A stretch of 64,000 nucleotides of DNA from Seriola aureovittata (GCF_021018895.1 NC_079387.1:8088083-8152082); one strand, 5' to 3'; numbered from the stretch's first letter, positions 1 through 14,196 are shown. Notes: generated by a model not told the origin, from the sequence alone. A program made the numbers and translations.

Positions 1-1163
1 ATTCTGCAGAATTCTAGTAGCTGTTTGTTAGTGTTGCAGACATGTGTCTCTGCACAAAATGTGATGGTGCTGTCTGCCTCTGGCATTGTCTCGGATAAGT
101 ACCTATGAGAAGCTCTTTCATGGACGTCAGTGCAAGTGACTGAGATTATTTGACACGTTTGACATACTTGACAACAGATATTGAATGAGATGACTTTATT
201 TATAACTTGAGCACTTGTCCAGTTAGTTTGTGTCCCAGGGGACAGTGTAAAAAAAAGACTTTCAATTCCTTGACTGTTCATCTAATGTGGATGGAAATGC
301 CCTCAGTTTGAAGCTGAAAGCTGCTTTTCATAGTCATTATTTCATTTCCCAGCTAATGTGGTGGAGTACGGCGCTAACACATATCTTCCCCATTCTCACA
401 CTCACCCTCACTTTGCTAATGGTGCCATTGTAACTGTATGGCTTTCAGCACAAAAACACTGATAACCCTTTTAATTCACAATGCCAGTTTAAACATGACA
501 AATCCTTTTTTTTTCTTCTTTTTTTTTTGACTGCACCTTCTTTAAAACTTTGGATTTTCACCCCAATCAAGATCTATTGAGCGTCTTCTGAATCACTTTG
601 TATTTAGTGCTAATTGACACGCAGGGTCCTCCATGCTAACGTGAGCTGGTTTTGACATTTTGGATGGTAGGGAGTGTGTCGTCTGTGTTCAGCAGGTAGT
701 CATCTTGACTGTGGAGAGGGAGCTCTGTAACAGATGGAGCCTCGGCGCTTGAACTGTCAATCAGGCGCTTTTTTGGGGAGCTTTTGCGACAGTTTTCTCA
801 GCAGTGTGACAACTACATAAGAAAGACAAATACTATTATTTGTTGTTAAGCTATAAAGGACAGCAGGGTTTCATTACTTTTTAGGAAATCTCTCCTTAAG
901 GTGGTTTATTTGTTAGCTTTATCATTATTTTCCTCTTTAAGATCACATTTCCGTACCAGTGTGCACACACATGGATTCATTTTTTCAGAGTTGTTATTTT
1001 TAAAGCCTTGAATGTCACTTGAAAAACTTCCAAGCCTGACACTATGTGCAGGGCTGACACACAAATGTTTCTCAGTGTCAGTGCCAGTATTGCAAGAGGA
1101 ATGAGCTGCACACAAATGTGACAGTACCCTGGTGTGTTGTGTAATACGCTCGGAGAGTTTAAT

Positions 1164-1182
1164 TCTCTCTCTCTCTCTCTCT
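1164..1182. repeat. (CT)n microsatellite
   Basis: About nine CT units are followed by a T-run. Confidence 0.9.
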
Positions 1183-1654
1183 ATCTTTTTTTTTTCCACC
1201 AACAACAATTTCTGCTGTGTTCGGGCCTCTTTCTCAACTCAGATCTTTTCATTTGGCAATCCCTCCCCCCGCACAGTACACTAATACAAAGCACTCCCAG
1301 CTTGTTTACATTGTTTTGAATTGAAAAAGCCAGCAGTTTTTGTGGGAGCTATCATGGGATGAACCCGGAGCAAGATGAGTCCAAAATGTGTCATGAGCAA
1401 ATGAGCTTCTCGCCTCAGAGTGTGTGTATAGATAAGGTTCTTTAGTGGGTCACTGAGCCGCTCAAAGAGAGATGGAGATTTGAAAACGCTGAACACACTT
1501 TAAAAACTCCAATATGTTTCGAGGCCATATTGTTAAATCTATCTTCTGTGTGTCTGCGTCTGCCCTTGAACCACTTGAACTGTCCATTCGCCCTGAGTGT
1601 GTAGGGCTGGAAAAGACATCAGGCTGGTGAACTTAATTGGCCCGTTGAGGGTTT

Positions 1655-2080
1655 TGCTGAGAATGGAGGGAAGAGAGCGCGTGACAGAGTGAAAGCGGGT
1701 GCGTGTTGGGAAATAAGGAGAGCGAGAAGCAGACAAAATATGCCAATAAAAGAGGAAAAGTCTGGGAAGGGAGCAATGAGAGGGAAAATAAAGAACGGAA
1801 GGTTGAAAGAAAAGGGAGAAAGATGACAGACAGGTGGAGGAAGTGAGACAGAGCTTGTCAGAGAGCTGGTGAAAAGACTGAGAGGGGTGTAGAATAGTGG
1901 TTGGGGAAGATTGAGAGATTGCACTGAAATGAAAGCAGCTGTAAAGGGAACTGAGGGGGAAATGAAAATGGATTGAATGGGGACACGAGGGGAGAAACAA
2001 AAGAGAAAAGATGAGCGATGGTAATCGAGAGGATGCGTGCGAGGCTTCAGCTGATGAGAACAGAGAAGAGGGAAGGAAAA
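1655..2080. other. Polypurine-rich tract, about 425 bp
   Basis: The plus strand is strongly A/G-rich throughout. The two long minus-strand open frames here (189 and 164 codons) exist because a purine-rich strand gives few stop codons on its complement. No conserved domain is recognisable. Confidence 0.75.
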
Positions 2081-4885
2081 GGCTTTCATGTCTCTTTTCT
2101 TGCCGCAATTCAAGAATGAATTATAGTCACGGCAGCGAGCAGTGGAATATTAACCTGACACTCATCCTGCATTCAGATTTCACTCCTCACCATCATTCAG
2201 TCTCAAACTGCCATCCTTGTGCGAGCTTTCAAACAGACCAGGGCAGAGGGCATTGTTGAAACCTCGCCCTGTCTAGTTCATCTTCATCGTCTTGTACAAG
2301 GCTTTTCAGAAACAGAAGCTTTTTCTAAACCCTAAGCTAAAAGGCCACAGTGCAACATTTCTTTAAAGATTTCTCTCATTGCATGAAAATAAATCAAATA
2401 CTTAAAAAAGAGAGATACTGGCCTGAAGATGGCTGCACAGTCAGTGATTTTTTTTTTGTGAATTCTTAGCACCATGCATGTTCCTGTTTTTATTTTCACC
2501 GCTGTTCTCTTCTGTCCCATGTTATTTTCATCAACTTCCGCCGCCTGTGATTGACAGCTTACTCCATTTCTCCCAGGTCATGCATAATAAGTGCTCATTC
2601 ATGAATGAGACTCTTATGGTATACAGCACACCCACCACCTTTTACATAATACATCTGGCAGTGGGATGTGTGACCGACTGTAGGAAATCAAAGCCGTTCC
2701 AGCGACGTAGGCGTGAGTCACTTCGCAAGTCCCCTTGATCATTTCAGGCCCTCGGCTTCAGGCTTTGCTGAGACCTGCACTAGTTTCAATTCATTTTCAT
2801 CTGGGTGTCATTGTCTGCATTGTTTCCATCAACCAGGAGACACACTTGAAAACGTGTTCTCTCAATTAGCTTGTTACTGTGAGCGATGGTGTCTTACATC
2901 GGACACCGAGATGTTCTGCCAAAAGCTAGAACAGTGCTGGTTATTTCAAAAGCAAGATTTCTGTTTATGTTTTTGTCCTTGCTTTCCTAACTGTTTTACA
3001 GTGGGTGGGGCTCTGCTGGGAAAAAAAGGGGCAATGTCATGACTTTCCTTGGATCAATCACATTTTAGCTGTTAAAATCTGAATAAATAATGCCTCAGTA
3101 CATTTAGTTCTAATTTCAAAGCTGCTATGATTTAAATGTTTTGTATCACGTATCATGCTAAAAACAATGTGAAAGGGGTCTCTCGTTAAGTTAGCTTTAG
3201 CTGCTAATAGTGGAGCAATTAGCAGCTTAAGAGCCAGTTATTTCCCTCAGACGTTGGTATGGACCAAAGACAGAGCTTAAAGAGAAAGAATACTGGACTT
3301 ACATTCATCAGGAGGCCAGACACATGAGTCCAAATGAATCACAACGTTGCTCTGTAACATCTGGAAGTGTAAATAAGCAACATGTTTGCGAACATGTTTG
3401 ACATGCCAACTTAAAAGGTGATGACATGTCTGTAAAGCCACCCTTGTCATTTTATGGCTGTTTTAAGGTCCAGGACCAGGCTACTAGTTCAAATCCACTG
3501 AAAATATCATTTGCTTCCTACTAACAGCAGTAAGGCTTCATTTGATTTTATTGATTTGCCCTTGCACCACATACAGCATACCATACTCTAGCCTTACTAC
3601 ACAGTGGACAGTAACAACCAAGATGATCATGTAATAATATATGAGTGATGTATGGGTCCACAAATTTGAAACAAAAAAACAAACAAGGCCCTGTTCTCCT
3701 TCCTTCCTCAGTCAGTCCAGGAAATGAACAAGTCCAGGTCCAAGCCTGAACGTTGTGTGTTCGCTGAGGTACAGCTTTCATTTCATCAAGTTTAATATGG
3801 ACATCCACCTGTTCACTGAAGACCAATAATATACTTCAACTAATGTGTGTCTTTGAATGCATTTGCATGCCCAATATAAAGCAGTCCATACATGAAATTG
3901 GCCGACATTTACTACAATAGTAACAAGAGGCAAACAAGCAGTCTGAAAGGAAAAAAATAATGAGACCAGGAGAGGAGAAAAATCTTTTTTGCTTAGAGAC
4001 AGTGATACATATAGTATAGTACATACACATGAACACAATCTGTACACACAGCCGATGAGCCAGCCAACAAGCTAGCTAGCTAACAAAGCAGAGGAGAGCG
4101 TGGGTTGTCATCCCTATGTTTCTGTAGCTCCACAACCATAAATTAAGCCCCTGGGAGAGACTGAGAACCAGATAGGGTGGGATAAAGAGAGGGTGAGAGA
4201 GATAGAGAAAAATGTTGAGAGAGGAAAAGCAACAGAGCGAGTAAGAGAGTCAGAAATGAAGACAGGAAGAGAGGAGAAAGAGATGAAGCCTAGAGACCCA
4301 GCAGAGGCCCCAAAGACTGAAGAAGAGAAAGAGTGGGAGGCAGCAGCCCGCCCTCCCTTCCCCGCCATCCTCTTTGCCAACTGTGCAGTGCTGAAGGCTT
4401 TCATCATCTCTGATTTTTGTGGGGTGATTTTCTGATTCGAGATGCATCGCATCAGCGAGTGTGGATATTGTGGAGATCACACAGACTGAGACAGATCATT
4501 TGTAAGGCTTGTGAGCTGCAGAATAGTTTGGGGTGTATTGTGCAGATATAAGAGTCAGGGTAAAAAAGAGGGAACGCTGCCAAAAAAACCCAAAATAAGT
4601 TCCCTTGAATTTCTTTCCCTTCCATTGCATTTATCACCTTGAAAGAAAGAGCTGACCCTCAAGCCAAGTGTCATATCATAGATGTAAAGGCACAATGTCA
4701 GCTGTCACTTTAAGTGAAAAAGAAACGAGACACTAATTGTCTCCCAACACACACAAAGTTCTTACCTTGCTCCTGTGCAGAAGGCCTCCCACACGGGGAG
4801 TGATTTGGTATTGTTAGAGAAGATGCAGTCATCCATCATCCAGCCATCAAGGGAGAGACAGTGACAGGTTATAGATTGGCTGGTC

Positions 4886-4960
4886 CTCTCTCTCTCACTC
4901 TCTCTCTCTCTCTCTCTCTCTCCTTCTCCCTCTCTCTCTCTCTCTCTCTCTTTTTTTCTC
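4886..4960. repeat. (CT)n microsatellite, about 75 bp
   Basis: A nearly pure CT tract with a few interruptions (CACTC, CCTTCTCCC), followed by a T-run and a GAGAGAGA stretch. The pyrimidine tract then purine tract could form a hairpin. Confidence 0.95.
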
Positions 4961-7713
4961 TGGAGAGAGAACATAGGACAGAAGATGTGCTCCATGGTAA
5001 TCAGTGCACAACCTTCTGTCCATTTCGGGGAATATCAGCGAAAAAAGCACAGTGACTCATCCCTGAAGTACCCCTCACACATTTTCGTCATTCTCTTTTT
5101 CTGCCTCCATGACTGTTTTTTTTTTTTAAGACTTCTGCTCAACATAGAAACATCTATGACTTGAAAACAATGGCACCATATAGCATGCTGCACTCGCACT
5201 TTGGAATTGTAAGTAATTGCAGGTTGCCAGCTGGGAAGTAATTTTCTATATTTCACTGTTGGACCTTGGCATCGCAAAAATGAGGAAACACAGGTGGCAA
5301 ATGTGGCACAAAAGTCACCAATGGTGACAGTCCAGCTGTGAAAAGTAAAACAGTAGTGGGTCTAAAATGAATCATAATTATTGTAGTCTTTGATGATTAA
5401 TTTTGAGTTTGTCCAAATGTTATTTATTTTAATTAAATTAAGCTGGTGGTGCACAAATGTTAAAAATTCCTACCTAAGATTTATAGTTTATGGGAGTTTA
5501 TATCATATCATCCCCAGACAAGCATGAAGTGGAACCTCCCAGCATACACCTGGGCAACAGACTCATGGGCGTTGTGTGAACTCACACTACACATTTTAAT
5601 CAGGCTCTCTGCAGACACTTCCAGTAAAGTTTAATTAAAAGATGGCAGCGTCCTTAACATGTGTTGACTAAAAGAGAGAAAGGCAGCATCACTCGCTGCA
5701 GTCATGGATGAACTGATTAAACCTCTGAAATATCTGACATGCCAGAAAATCCATCCATTCAAGATCAATTACTAGCTGCCATCCAAAATATGATGCTATA
5801 GTATGAAGACCTTAAGCTGCAGTTGAAAGCGTTTTTTAAAAAAGTCAGTAAGTGGACCCTGAGGAGGTTTTTTTTTTTTTTTTTTTTAACAATTACATGG
5901 CATCAAATCTAAATATGCAAACATGTCAAGGGAAGAACAATGCTTTCACTGCATTGACTAACATGCGTTTTCCTAGATCTAGATAATGTATCCAGAAAGG
6001 TTTGACTCTTTTTATTATCAATAAAAGATGGGAAACAAAAAAAAGAAGTGTTTCTCAGAAACAAATACACTACAACTTTATATTAGCCATCAGAACTGCT
6101 TTTGGTTCTATATGTTTCTCACAGAGAGATGAAAATGTATCAGTCTCAGATGCATTGTGACTCATCGTGCTGAGCAGATGCTCCTCTGTCTCCAATATGA
6201 TATGGCTTCCCACTTCCTGCCACCACAGTGTTTGAATGAAAAATATGGGGGAACACCAGAATGATATAGAGTATGAAGTGCTTTGGAAAATGAACTCTAG
6301 ATTGCTCTACTTTAACCCTGCTTTCTTTCTCTATCACGCCGTCTGTACATTCTTCTCATTCCCCGTCCTCCATCAATGAATGCAATCAACCCTCCACCCA
6401 CTAACCCCCACCTTCACCACCACCCCTACCCCCAGGCCTTCCTGTGTCTCACTCAGAGCTAGCGACAGCTATTCCCGAAGGCCTTCTCCTATTGCTCGTA
6501 TTTGTTAAACACAATCACTGGCTGGCTCAGCTCAGCAGACCGCTAACCACAGCTGCTGTCAGACACGCCGTGCTTTTCATCAGAACTTTATCAGCAATGT
6601 AAATGAAGAACAGACGAACACGGGGAAAATATAGCACTATTAGTTCTTATAATTATATGAATGAAAGGGAAAATCCACTCATTAAGACTATAACAAAGGG
6701 GAAAAATGTGTTTTTATCATAACGTATATTTAATAAAAAAAGAAAAAACGTGTGGGAATGCAACATCAAACATTAAAACTGGGTTGTCCACATTCTCTTC
6801 ATCAGCCTCTATATGTGGTTTTCTTCTCACCACTAGTGTCTGATGATATGACTCACAAACAGCATCTCATCCCATAGTGGAGTAGTTTTACCACTACGCC
6901 TCGTAGCTATCACTTTGGAGGGCTTCCCAACCTAAGAATGACTCAAAACAAGGAGCTGGTTGATAGGAAGAACTGGGACAATGCCAGTGGTTTTTTTTTT
7001 TTGTTTGTTTTTTTTTTTTATTTAATCATCCTACAGAAAAACCATTACAAAAGCAGCAGAGATACCAATCATCAGAGATAAGATTTTTAATCACATCTTA
7101 TGGTGCTACAAATCAGAGAAAAATGAAATGAAATGTTGACAATGACGTTTTTATGTTTGAGCTGGGCTTTGTGGAATCTGGTCTTCCAAACCTGTGAAAC
7201 CTCCATTATATAATTTCATAAATACTGCATATGTGTGTCTAAAAGGCAGGTATTATTTACTTTGTTTTCCTTTTGATAGCTGCATGGTTTGTCTGTGAAT
7301 CCGCTGTGCTCTATGTTACATTTTAGCAGTAACAGCATTGGTTTCACTCTGTGTAATGCATTTTTTTTTTCAATCAAGAGGATTTATCTCAACCCAAAAC
7401 CCACTAATTTTGACCCGCCACCCGTTTGCTCGCTGCAATTTCACTGGCCCAAACACAAAGCAAGATAAAGCCTCATAATCTCCTTGTAGACTGCTGTCGC
7501 TGCCGCTCAAAATGTGCAGGCATGTGGTTATGCATGCGTGTGTTTATGTGCCCGTAGATGACACGACAGCGCCGGTGTGCTTTGTATGAGAGCGGGCTAG
7601 AATGCCCAGGGCATCTGTTGACCCAGCTGGCATTTGCTGAGCGGTTGTAGTACGCCAGGTTAAGGACAACATTTATCCAGCATGCATTTATATTTGGGCA
7701 TGTGTGTGTTTAC

Positions 7714-7733
7714 GGGAGAGAGAGAGAGAGAGA
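7714..7733. repeat. (GA)n microsatellite
   Basis: About nine GA units sit within a TG-rich neighbourhood. Confidence 0.85.
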
Positions 7734-8446
7734 TTGTATTTTTGTGTGTGGGCGTGTGCTTGTGCACTGAGAGCACACTTAGGTCAAGGGTAAACCATTC
7801 CAGTTGAGAGGAAATAATCTGTAAAATGTTAAACAGCTAAAATTTACAGCTGTGACAGGAAAAAAGTCTTTAAATAAATTCCGCCACACCAAACAATGGA
7901 TTGATTGCCAGTGACATTTTCGGAAACAATCGCCCAGTTTCTCGTCACGTGGTGTTTGTGCAACAAACCTTTGTCTCTCGTGCATGAACACAATAGCGGC
8001 GCTTCATAGCCTGAGGTGCTAAGCAACAGCTCAACATTCTGTCTAAAACTAAATATAAGAGAGACAGCAAGAGAATAAGAACACACTCTTGTTTTGAAAA
8101 AAAAAAAGAAAAAGTCCTCCAGGCAAAGACAGAAGATGGAAAAGCAGAAGTTTTCTTGGAGAGCAGTGGCAGCAAACAGAGAAAGCAAAGATGCGAGTTT
8201 TATCACACATTGCCTCTTTTTCACACATACACAAAGATACAAAAACACAGCTATAACCACCTATCACAAAGAGGAATGAGGACAATTTGTCTGACGCACA
8301 TAATCGGAGGAAATGTTTAGTAATTGATGTCAGCAGTTCTCTCTTATTGTTTTTGGGCTGTTGTGGTTGATGGGGATGATGATGTGTTTGTTGCGAGCTG
8401 CCTCAAACTGTCAGGCTAAATACAGTGGGTGTAAAGGAAGTCAATT

Positions 8447-8474
<28 letters not shown>
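8447..8474. repeat. 28-base poly-C homopolymer
   Basis: A run of 28 C with no interruption is flanked by ordinary sequence. The complementary strand is a 28-G run able to form a G-quadruplex. Such runs are hard to sequence, so the exact length is uncertain. Confidence 0.9.
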
Positions 8475-8477
<3 letters not shown>

Positions 8478-11400
8478 CCCCAACCCTGTCTTCAAGAGCC
8501 TATCGATTTGCCAGTCATCAAAGAGTGACAAAAGGAGTGAAAAATCAAAACATATCAATCTAAATGGCGCTGGAGCAAGTCAAATGGAGGGCAAACAATG
8601 TAGTAAGGGAGGGAAAAAAGACGAACACGATGACCTTTTCTGTGGCAACTTCCTGCCATTCAGCTTGAGTTTTCATGCAGAAAAATCCACCTTGAATAGT
8701 AGATTTCATTCACGGCCCTGTTCCAAAAGCACTGTTTAGATGCCACAGACGCTTGCTCATACAGCAACCTCATGGCATTGTTTCTCTCTTTACTCATAAA
8801 CCTTTAGCTGCTATTTCTATCATCTACGGCTGAACTATAAATTCATTGCAATGAATATTTAATTAAAGCACCTGCTTAGGTGCACAGTTGGATTTAAAAG
8901 CCTCAGTGTGTGTGCATCTCTTATAGACCAAGCATCAGCCATATGTGCTCATCCTGTGCACATATGGACACTGGTCAACATATGTCACACAGTGTTGACA
9001 CTGTACATTGACATATCAAAGCTTGCCGTGTGTCTGCCCAATGGTAGTGAAGCTCTGTGCACAGCGCAGTATGTGGCAATGCAAATTAGTTTCATCTTTC
9101 ATGTTTGCACTCTGCTTTGGGCTGATATTCAAATAAAGTGGAGTTCAAAGTTACCTCCAAGTAGATGAAGACAGAGCATGGCAATCCAGAAGAAGGTGGA
9201 GTTTATGTGATTTGAATACAAAAACAAAAGCGTACAGTATCTTGTTTAGAGAATGAAGCGTTTAGTGTCTGTTCAGATTAATCATCCTCACGGTAATTAG
9301 TTCATCTGAAAGGTTATTCCAAAACACTCCATTATACTCTTCTTGAAAAACAAACGACTCAATAAAATAAAGTCCTTGAAATGACACCGCTTTAGTAACA
9401 AAGCGATCCGACTTGTCTGTCAAGTGTAATTGCGCTCTTTGCAGGTCATGAAAGTTTGAATTAGTTCAGAAAGGAAATAGTAATGTGCATTTTTATGAAA
9501 CTAACTTGAGGTACCATGTGGAATTTCGAGATAATGAGGCTGAGGTTTATATCGTTTCAGAAATATGTTCATACTGTTGTTTGGTATTGTTCAAGCATGG
9601 TTAGGGTCATGTCACCTCAACTATTTATTTCACATTGTAGGAGTCAGATGATGGGACTCCAATCTACCAACCAAATTGATCAAAGTCACAATTTTTTAAA
9701 AGTAAAGTTTTATCATGTCTATCTTTGTACTAAAATGAAAACTGAAAAAAACTCAAAGTTGCATGGCAACAAAGACAACTTAGAATTTCGACTCCTGTTA
9801 ATTTACTCTAAGGTAAAATAACATCCATACAATATTTCCACTTGAAAAGATTTTTATCATCAACCGCAGTGGTTCGTAACCTTTTGTGCAAATATGAACA
9901 TGACAATCATCCAATCATCTGAAATCATCAAAGTTGTCATTGTCTAGATAAGTGAACCACGACTGCTTTTTGGTGCTTAATTTTTTTCAGAGAGGGTAAA
10001 GAGCAAGATGTTTCCCTGCATTGTAAGGCGCAGAACTACAGGGATTGTACCACTACTCTTGTACAAGAGACTACTGTTTAAGCTTTTCTATTTTTTGTTT
10101 TTACTTTAAATGCTGATAATTTTAGGTTTATTGTAATAAATGTATATATTCCAACAAATGTAAGTTGACATTTTTACAGTTTATCTGCATAAGCTTTCAT
10201 ACCAGCTTTTAAACTTTTATACTTTAAAAATAAATGTATTTTGATTTATTTGTTTCTGGCAAGTGAAAGAGCACCCATGTCAGTACTTTTCTATGAATTG
10301 GTATCTTAAGAGAAATCTCTGAAGGAAAAGAAGATTGTCCTTGAGCTTCTTGGTTACCACATTTTGTATGTTTTATACCATATTAGATGTACAAATATGC
10401 CAATGTGAAAAGGGAGGCTATATATAATGTCTGCATTTGGAGAGGCTCTTACTGAGCGCTCAATAGGCCAAACTCCTTTTGGCCCAGTTACAATCTGTTC
10501 TCTGACCGGCCAGATAATTTTAAAGAAGCAATGAGTTCAGGTTTTCCTCGGGTTCAGACCAAGATAGTTTCAGGAAATTAAAATTTCTTGTGTCGAGCTG
10601 TGGAGTATTTGTGTGACCATACATCCACTTTCTTGTATGCGCAGGCTGAGGTTTGTTGAAATAACGTAATTAACCTTAACTCGAGGAGTCTGTTAGAAAA
10701 GCCGACACAGCCCCTTTACCCTTGAACAAATCTCACATGATTATTTTCCGACTGCAAACAAACCCCATTTTGTATTGCGGTTGTAGCTCCCATTTGAGCA
10801 GTGTAATCAGATCAGGTGGAGCCACATAATAGCTGAATGCCAGTGAGGAATGGGTGCGCGTGTGGCGGCTAAATCAAATCAATGAGATAATCGATAAGTG
10901 GGGGCTGGAAGAAGAGGATTACTTAGAGCTGGAGGAAACACTCGGTAGGCCCTTCACTCATCTTGATTAAAGGCTCCGCTCACTGGTTTGTCGTAGACTA
11001 GTGTGCAGTGGGTTGACACCAAATCTGGGTCAATTTTGAGTGGAGATCTTTATAATTACTCAGGGTATTTGCTCCATAGTCTGCCTGCCAGACGTAAGAA
11101 TATGAGTAAGGTTTGAAATATTTGAAATACATGTAGTTTGATTTATCTTCCCATGTTTGAACTCCAAGACCATATTGCTAAGTATTGAGCTTTTACTGGA
11201 GTTATTTCTTGTATCGTTCCATAGGTGCAGCCAGACTATGATCTAAAGCTCCAACCTGCATCATCTTTAGTTAAGTTGTCACAAAGCCAAATATACAACA
11301 ATAAAAGACTGATTAGCCACTTCAAAAATGACATACAGTGAGTGTATTGCAAGGGTACATTGAGTAAGGCTGCAGGCGAAATTCCACCCAGGGCAAACAC

Positions 11401-13594
11401 ATTTTTACCCTCTAAAGATTTTGCTTTTTTATATTGTAATTATATTTGAGATGTGTTTTTAGGATATGTTTGCATATTGAAGGGGATATTAACAAGCACA
11501 GTGATTACACAAGCTAATGCCTGCTTGTCACGCTGTTGTGTTTCCTTTCATATAAAACACTTACACTCCAGTGCATTCAGTACCAATCACTGGCCCTGAA
11601 TCCAAGCAAAACATTAAAGAATGGAGGGCATTCCATTACTATTGTGGCTCACAAAGAACATAAGCGCTAATAAAACCCAACCACTGAGACTTATAGGCTT
11701 GCAGTGGATGGGCTAATAATAATATCTGGGAGTAACACCAAAAAATCCCTGGGGATAATGCCACATAATCACTGCTACACATCCCCATGGTCTAATACCA
11801 GCAGCAAGGGTTGCAGTGGCTGCAGAGTTTGGAAGTGCAGGACTGCTGGCAACTCTTTAGTGCAACACATGGGACTTTCATCAAAGCTAACATCAAAGGC
11901 TAATACCCGAGCTTAAAATCTTTTGGGGATTTTTACAAAACCTAAACAAGAGCCGACACAGTAAATCTGACCATTGGGAGTAAGATAAAAGCTAGTCGCT
12001 GATGCTTTAGCTCAAATTAAAGGAAAAGACTGGTGTTTTAGTTTCGTAATGCTGTCATTTAGAACTCCGTCTGAATCTGAGGCACGGCAAGCAAGAGGAC
12101 GGGTATGCTGACTGACAGACAGTATACTTGGGATCACTTGGCCAAATAAAAAAACAAAAAAAAAACAGGTTACCTTTTTCTGAGTGAAAACGAAAAACAA
12201 AGCAGATGGGCCTGAGGTGGCACAAACACAAGAGATAATGTTGGTAGTGGGTGTTGAGGCCACAATGAGAATTCCATCTGATGACTAACCAACCAAACCA
12301 GCCAAAGGTAAATTGTTCTTAGCCTATGAAGTAGTAACCTTGAAGAAAAAATACGGTTCCAAATACAAGACACACACAAACTATTTTCCATACCCTCAGG
12401 ATTATGGCCCTGACTTCAACCAAAGCGAGACCATTGAGACTTACACCAAAGCGGAGTTATGAGATGTGCAGATGATGTTATCCCTGCTGGAAGTGTTGCA
12501 TCAGCTGCCAGCTCCTCAGGGGGAACTATCACACAAACTACGGCAGGCCTGCTGGGCCACAACAGTGTTGGAGTGTTGTGTGCCCAGCGTGTAAAAGAGG
12601 CAAACTCCACTCCACTGTGTTCTCCAGCAGCTATTATCCATTGCATTAATGAATGGGTCCTACTGTTAGACACTGAGTCACACAGGACTACAAGCACATA
12701 GGAACACCGGACAGATAGCAGTCTCTAATGGATTCACACAAAAGATATGTAATATTTTGAAGATGTATTATCCAGTATTTTACACATTATACCACTCTGC
12801 TGCAGAATATATGGCATTTTCCATTAAATGTAATAGGACTCCATACATGTATAACAGCAGTCGGAATTAACCCTATAACAGTAAGACACTAATTATTAGT
12901 GTCTATGTTCTTTTGATAAAACAAATCAAAACAAAACAAACCAAAAAAAAAAAACCTTGAAATCATCAGGGAGACCTAAATTCATTTATGAACTACTTAT
13001 CATCAGATTAAAGTCAAGTGTCATGCTGGAGGAGGAGGATATTCCACAACCTGCTTGCTATGTAGCAATAGCAAAACGAACAAAAATTGCTCCTTTAATG
13101 GCTTATAACTGATCTATAAAGCATTAGTAAATTATGTAAACCCAATCATTACAGCATATAAACCCTCTATAGATAGCGCCTCATTAGACAGTGGAACTGA
13201 ATACATTCACATTGAAGTTGCAGTGTTGGGCATTGTGTGATAGTACAGCCAGAACTGTAGAGAGCCAAATGTGTCATTTTCTCCCCAGGGATTCTGATTG
13301 AATCCTGACAGTATAATTTGAAAATAATATAATAAGACAATGTCTTGATACTATACAATGTAAAAACCTGCAGCGTACTGTGCTGCACTCATTTTGAAGT
13401 TTCTTCTGTATTAAGGAACAAAGGCAGTGAAACTCAACTGTGTATTTATAAACCCTTCAGGACATAAATAATGCAAAATAATATAGACATATCATAAATC
13501 AATGCTGTCACATGTCCGGTTACAGCAACTGAATCAAACCCAATGAAAGATTTCTGAAACCAAACATGGTTTTTTTACTCAACCTCAACCACAC
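8475..13594. other. Non-coding flank 3' of slitrk1, no gene seen
   Basis: Mostly complex A/T-rich sequence. The stretch 10440-10990 is notably free of repeats, with words such as AATCAAATCAATGAGATAAT, and could be a conserved element. A possible MITE relic is at 9867-9965. Nothing coding is supported. Confidence 0.65.
9867..9965. repeat. Possible small hAT-type MITE relic
   Basis: The left end CAGTGGTTCGTAACC and the right end GTGAACCACGACTG are imperfect inverted copies of each other about 99 bp apart. The left end resembles the hAT-type CAGTGGTTC terminus also seen at 21826. No 8-bp target duplication is visible, so this is a weak call. Confidence 0.3.
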
Positions 13595-13600
13595 TTTATT
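13595..13600 (-). terminator. Candidate slitrk1 polyadenylation signal AATAAA
   Basis: TTTATT on the plus strand reads AATAAA on the minus strand. It is the first canonical hexamer I found downstream of the slitrk1 stop, about 2.78 kb away. The variant hexamers closer to the stop could be used instead. Confidence 0.35.
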
Positions 13601-13831
13601 TAACAAAATAGAAGCAGGTCAAATATTGCAAAGCATATAAATGTATCTTTGAAACACAGCGTTTGAAAATTATGACAAATCATCAGTGGGCTGTGGCACA
13701 GTAATACTCCACAGAAGAGACACATAGTTACCCCAGTCCCCCCTCCCTGTGATTGGACAGACGAGCAGGGAACAGGGAGTTGAGGATGGAAGCAAGGTGA
13801 CTGGACAAAAAATGCAAAAGGGAGGTGGTGG

Positions 13832-13832
<1 letters not shown>

Positions 13833-13870
<38 letters not shown>
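13833..13870. repeat. (GAT)n trinucleotide microsatellite
   Basis: About 12-13 GAT units are preceded by three GGT units, in the probable slitrk1 3' UTR. A poly-His open frame on the other strand is only the translation of this tract. Confidence 0.95.
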
Positions 13871-14196
13871 GTGTTTGTCACAGATCTGCTGAGATGTTAG
13901 TCCCCAAGGTCAAGCTGCGGCGAGGTTACATATCTGGGAAGAGGGGAAAAGGGGAGGGCAGTGTGGAAGTAAGGGTTTAGACACATACATGCAAATAGTC
14001 ACGCAACTGCGCTCTCTCGCTCTCTCGCTATGTCTCTCTCTCTCTCTTTCTGTCTTTCTGTCTTTCATTTGTCCTCATACACACATGGGAAGGGGGTGGG
14101 AGTTAGGGGTGGGGTGGGACGGGATGCATGTGCATGCACAAACACACGCACGGGCAAGGGGGCAGGCCGACAAAGAAAGCACAAGGGGGGGAGTGA

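Larger units (their letters stand above)
1..8446. other. Non-coding flank, no gene seen
   Basis: Apart from the polypurine tract at 1655-2080, a shorter one at 4178-4340, the CT and GA microsatellites and T-runs at 5868-5887 and 6991-7019, I see no gene, RNA gene or recognisable transposon. The open frames are short, overlap on both strands and match nothing I know. Confidence 0.7.

Noticed and set aside
1539..2113. Two overlapping minus-strand open frames of 189 and 164 codons
   Set aside because: They lie on the complement of a polypurine tract, overlap in different frames, are Ser/Phe/Leu-rich and show no domain.
7565..7573. Perfect RE1 right half-site GACAGCGCC
   Set aside because: No left half lies within the accepted spacing; a 9-bp match can occur by chance.
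13600..13881. Open frame encoding a long histidine run
   Set aside because: It is the translation of the (GAT)n microsatellite on the opposite strand.
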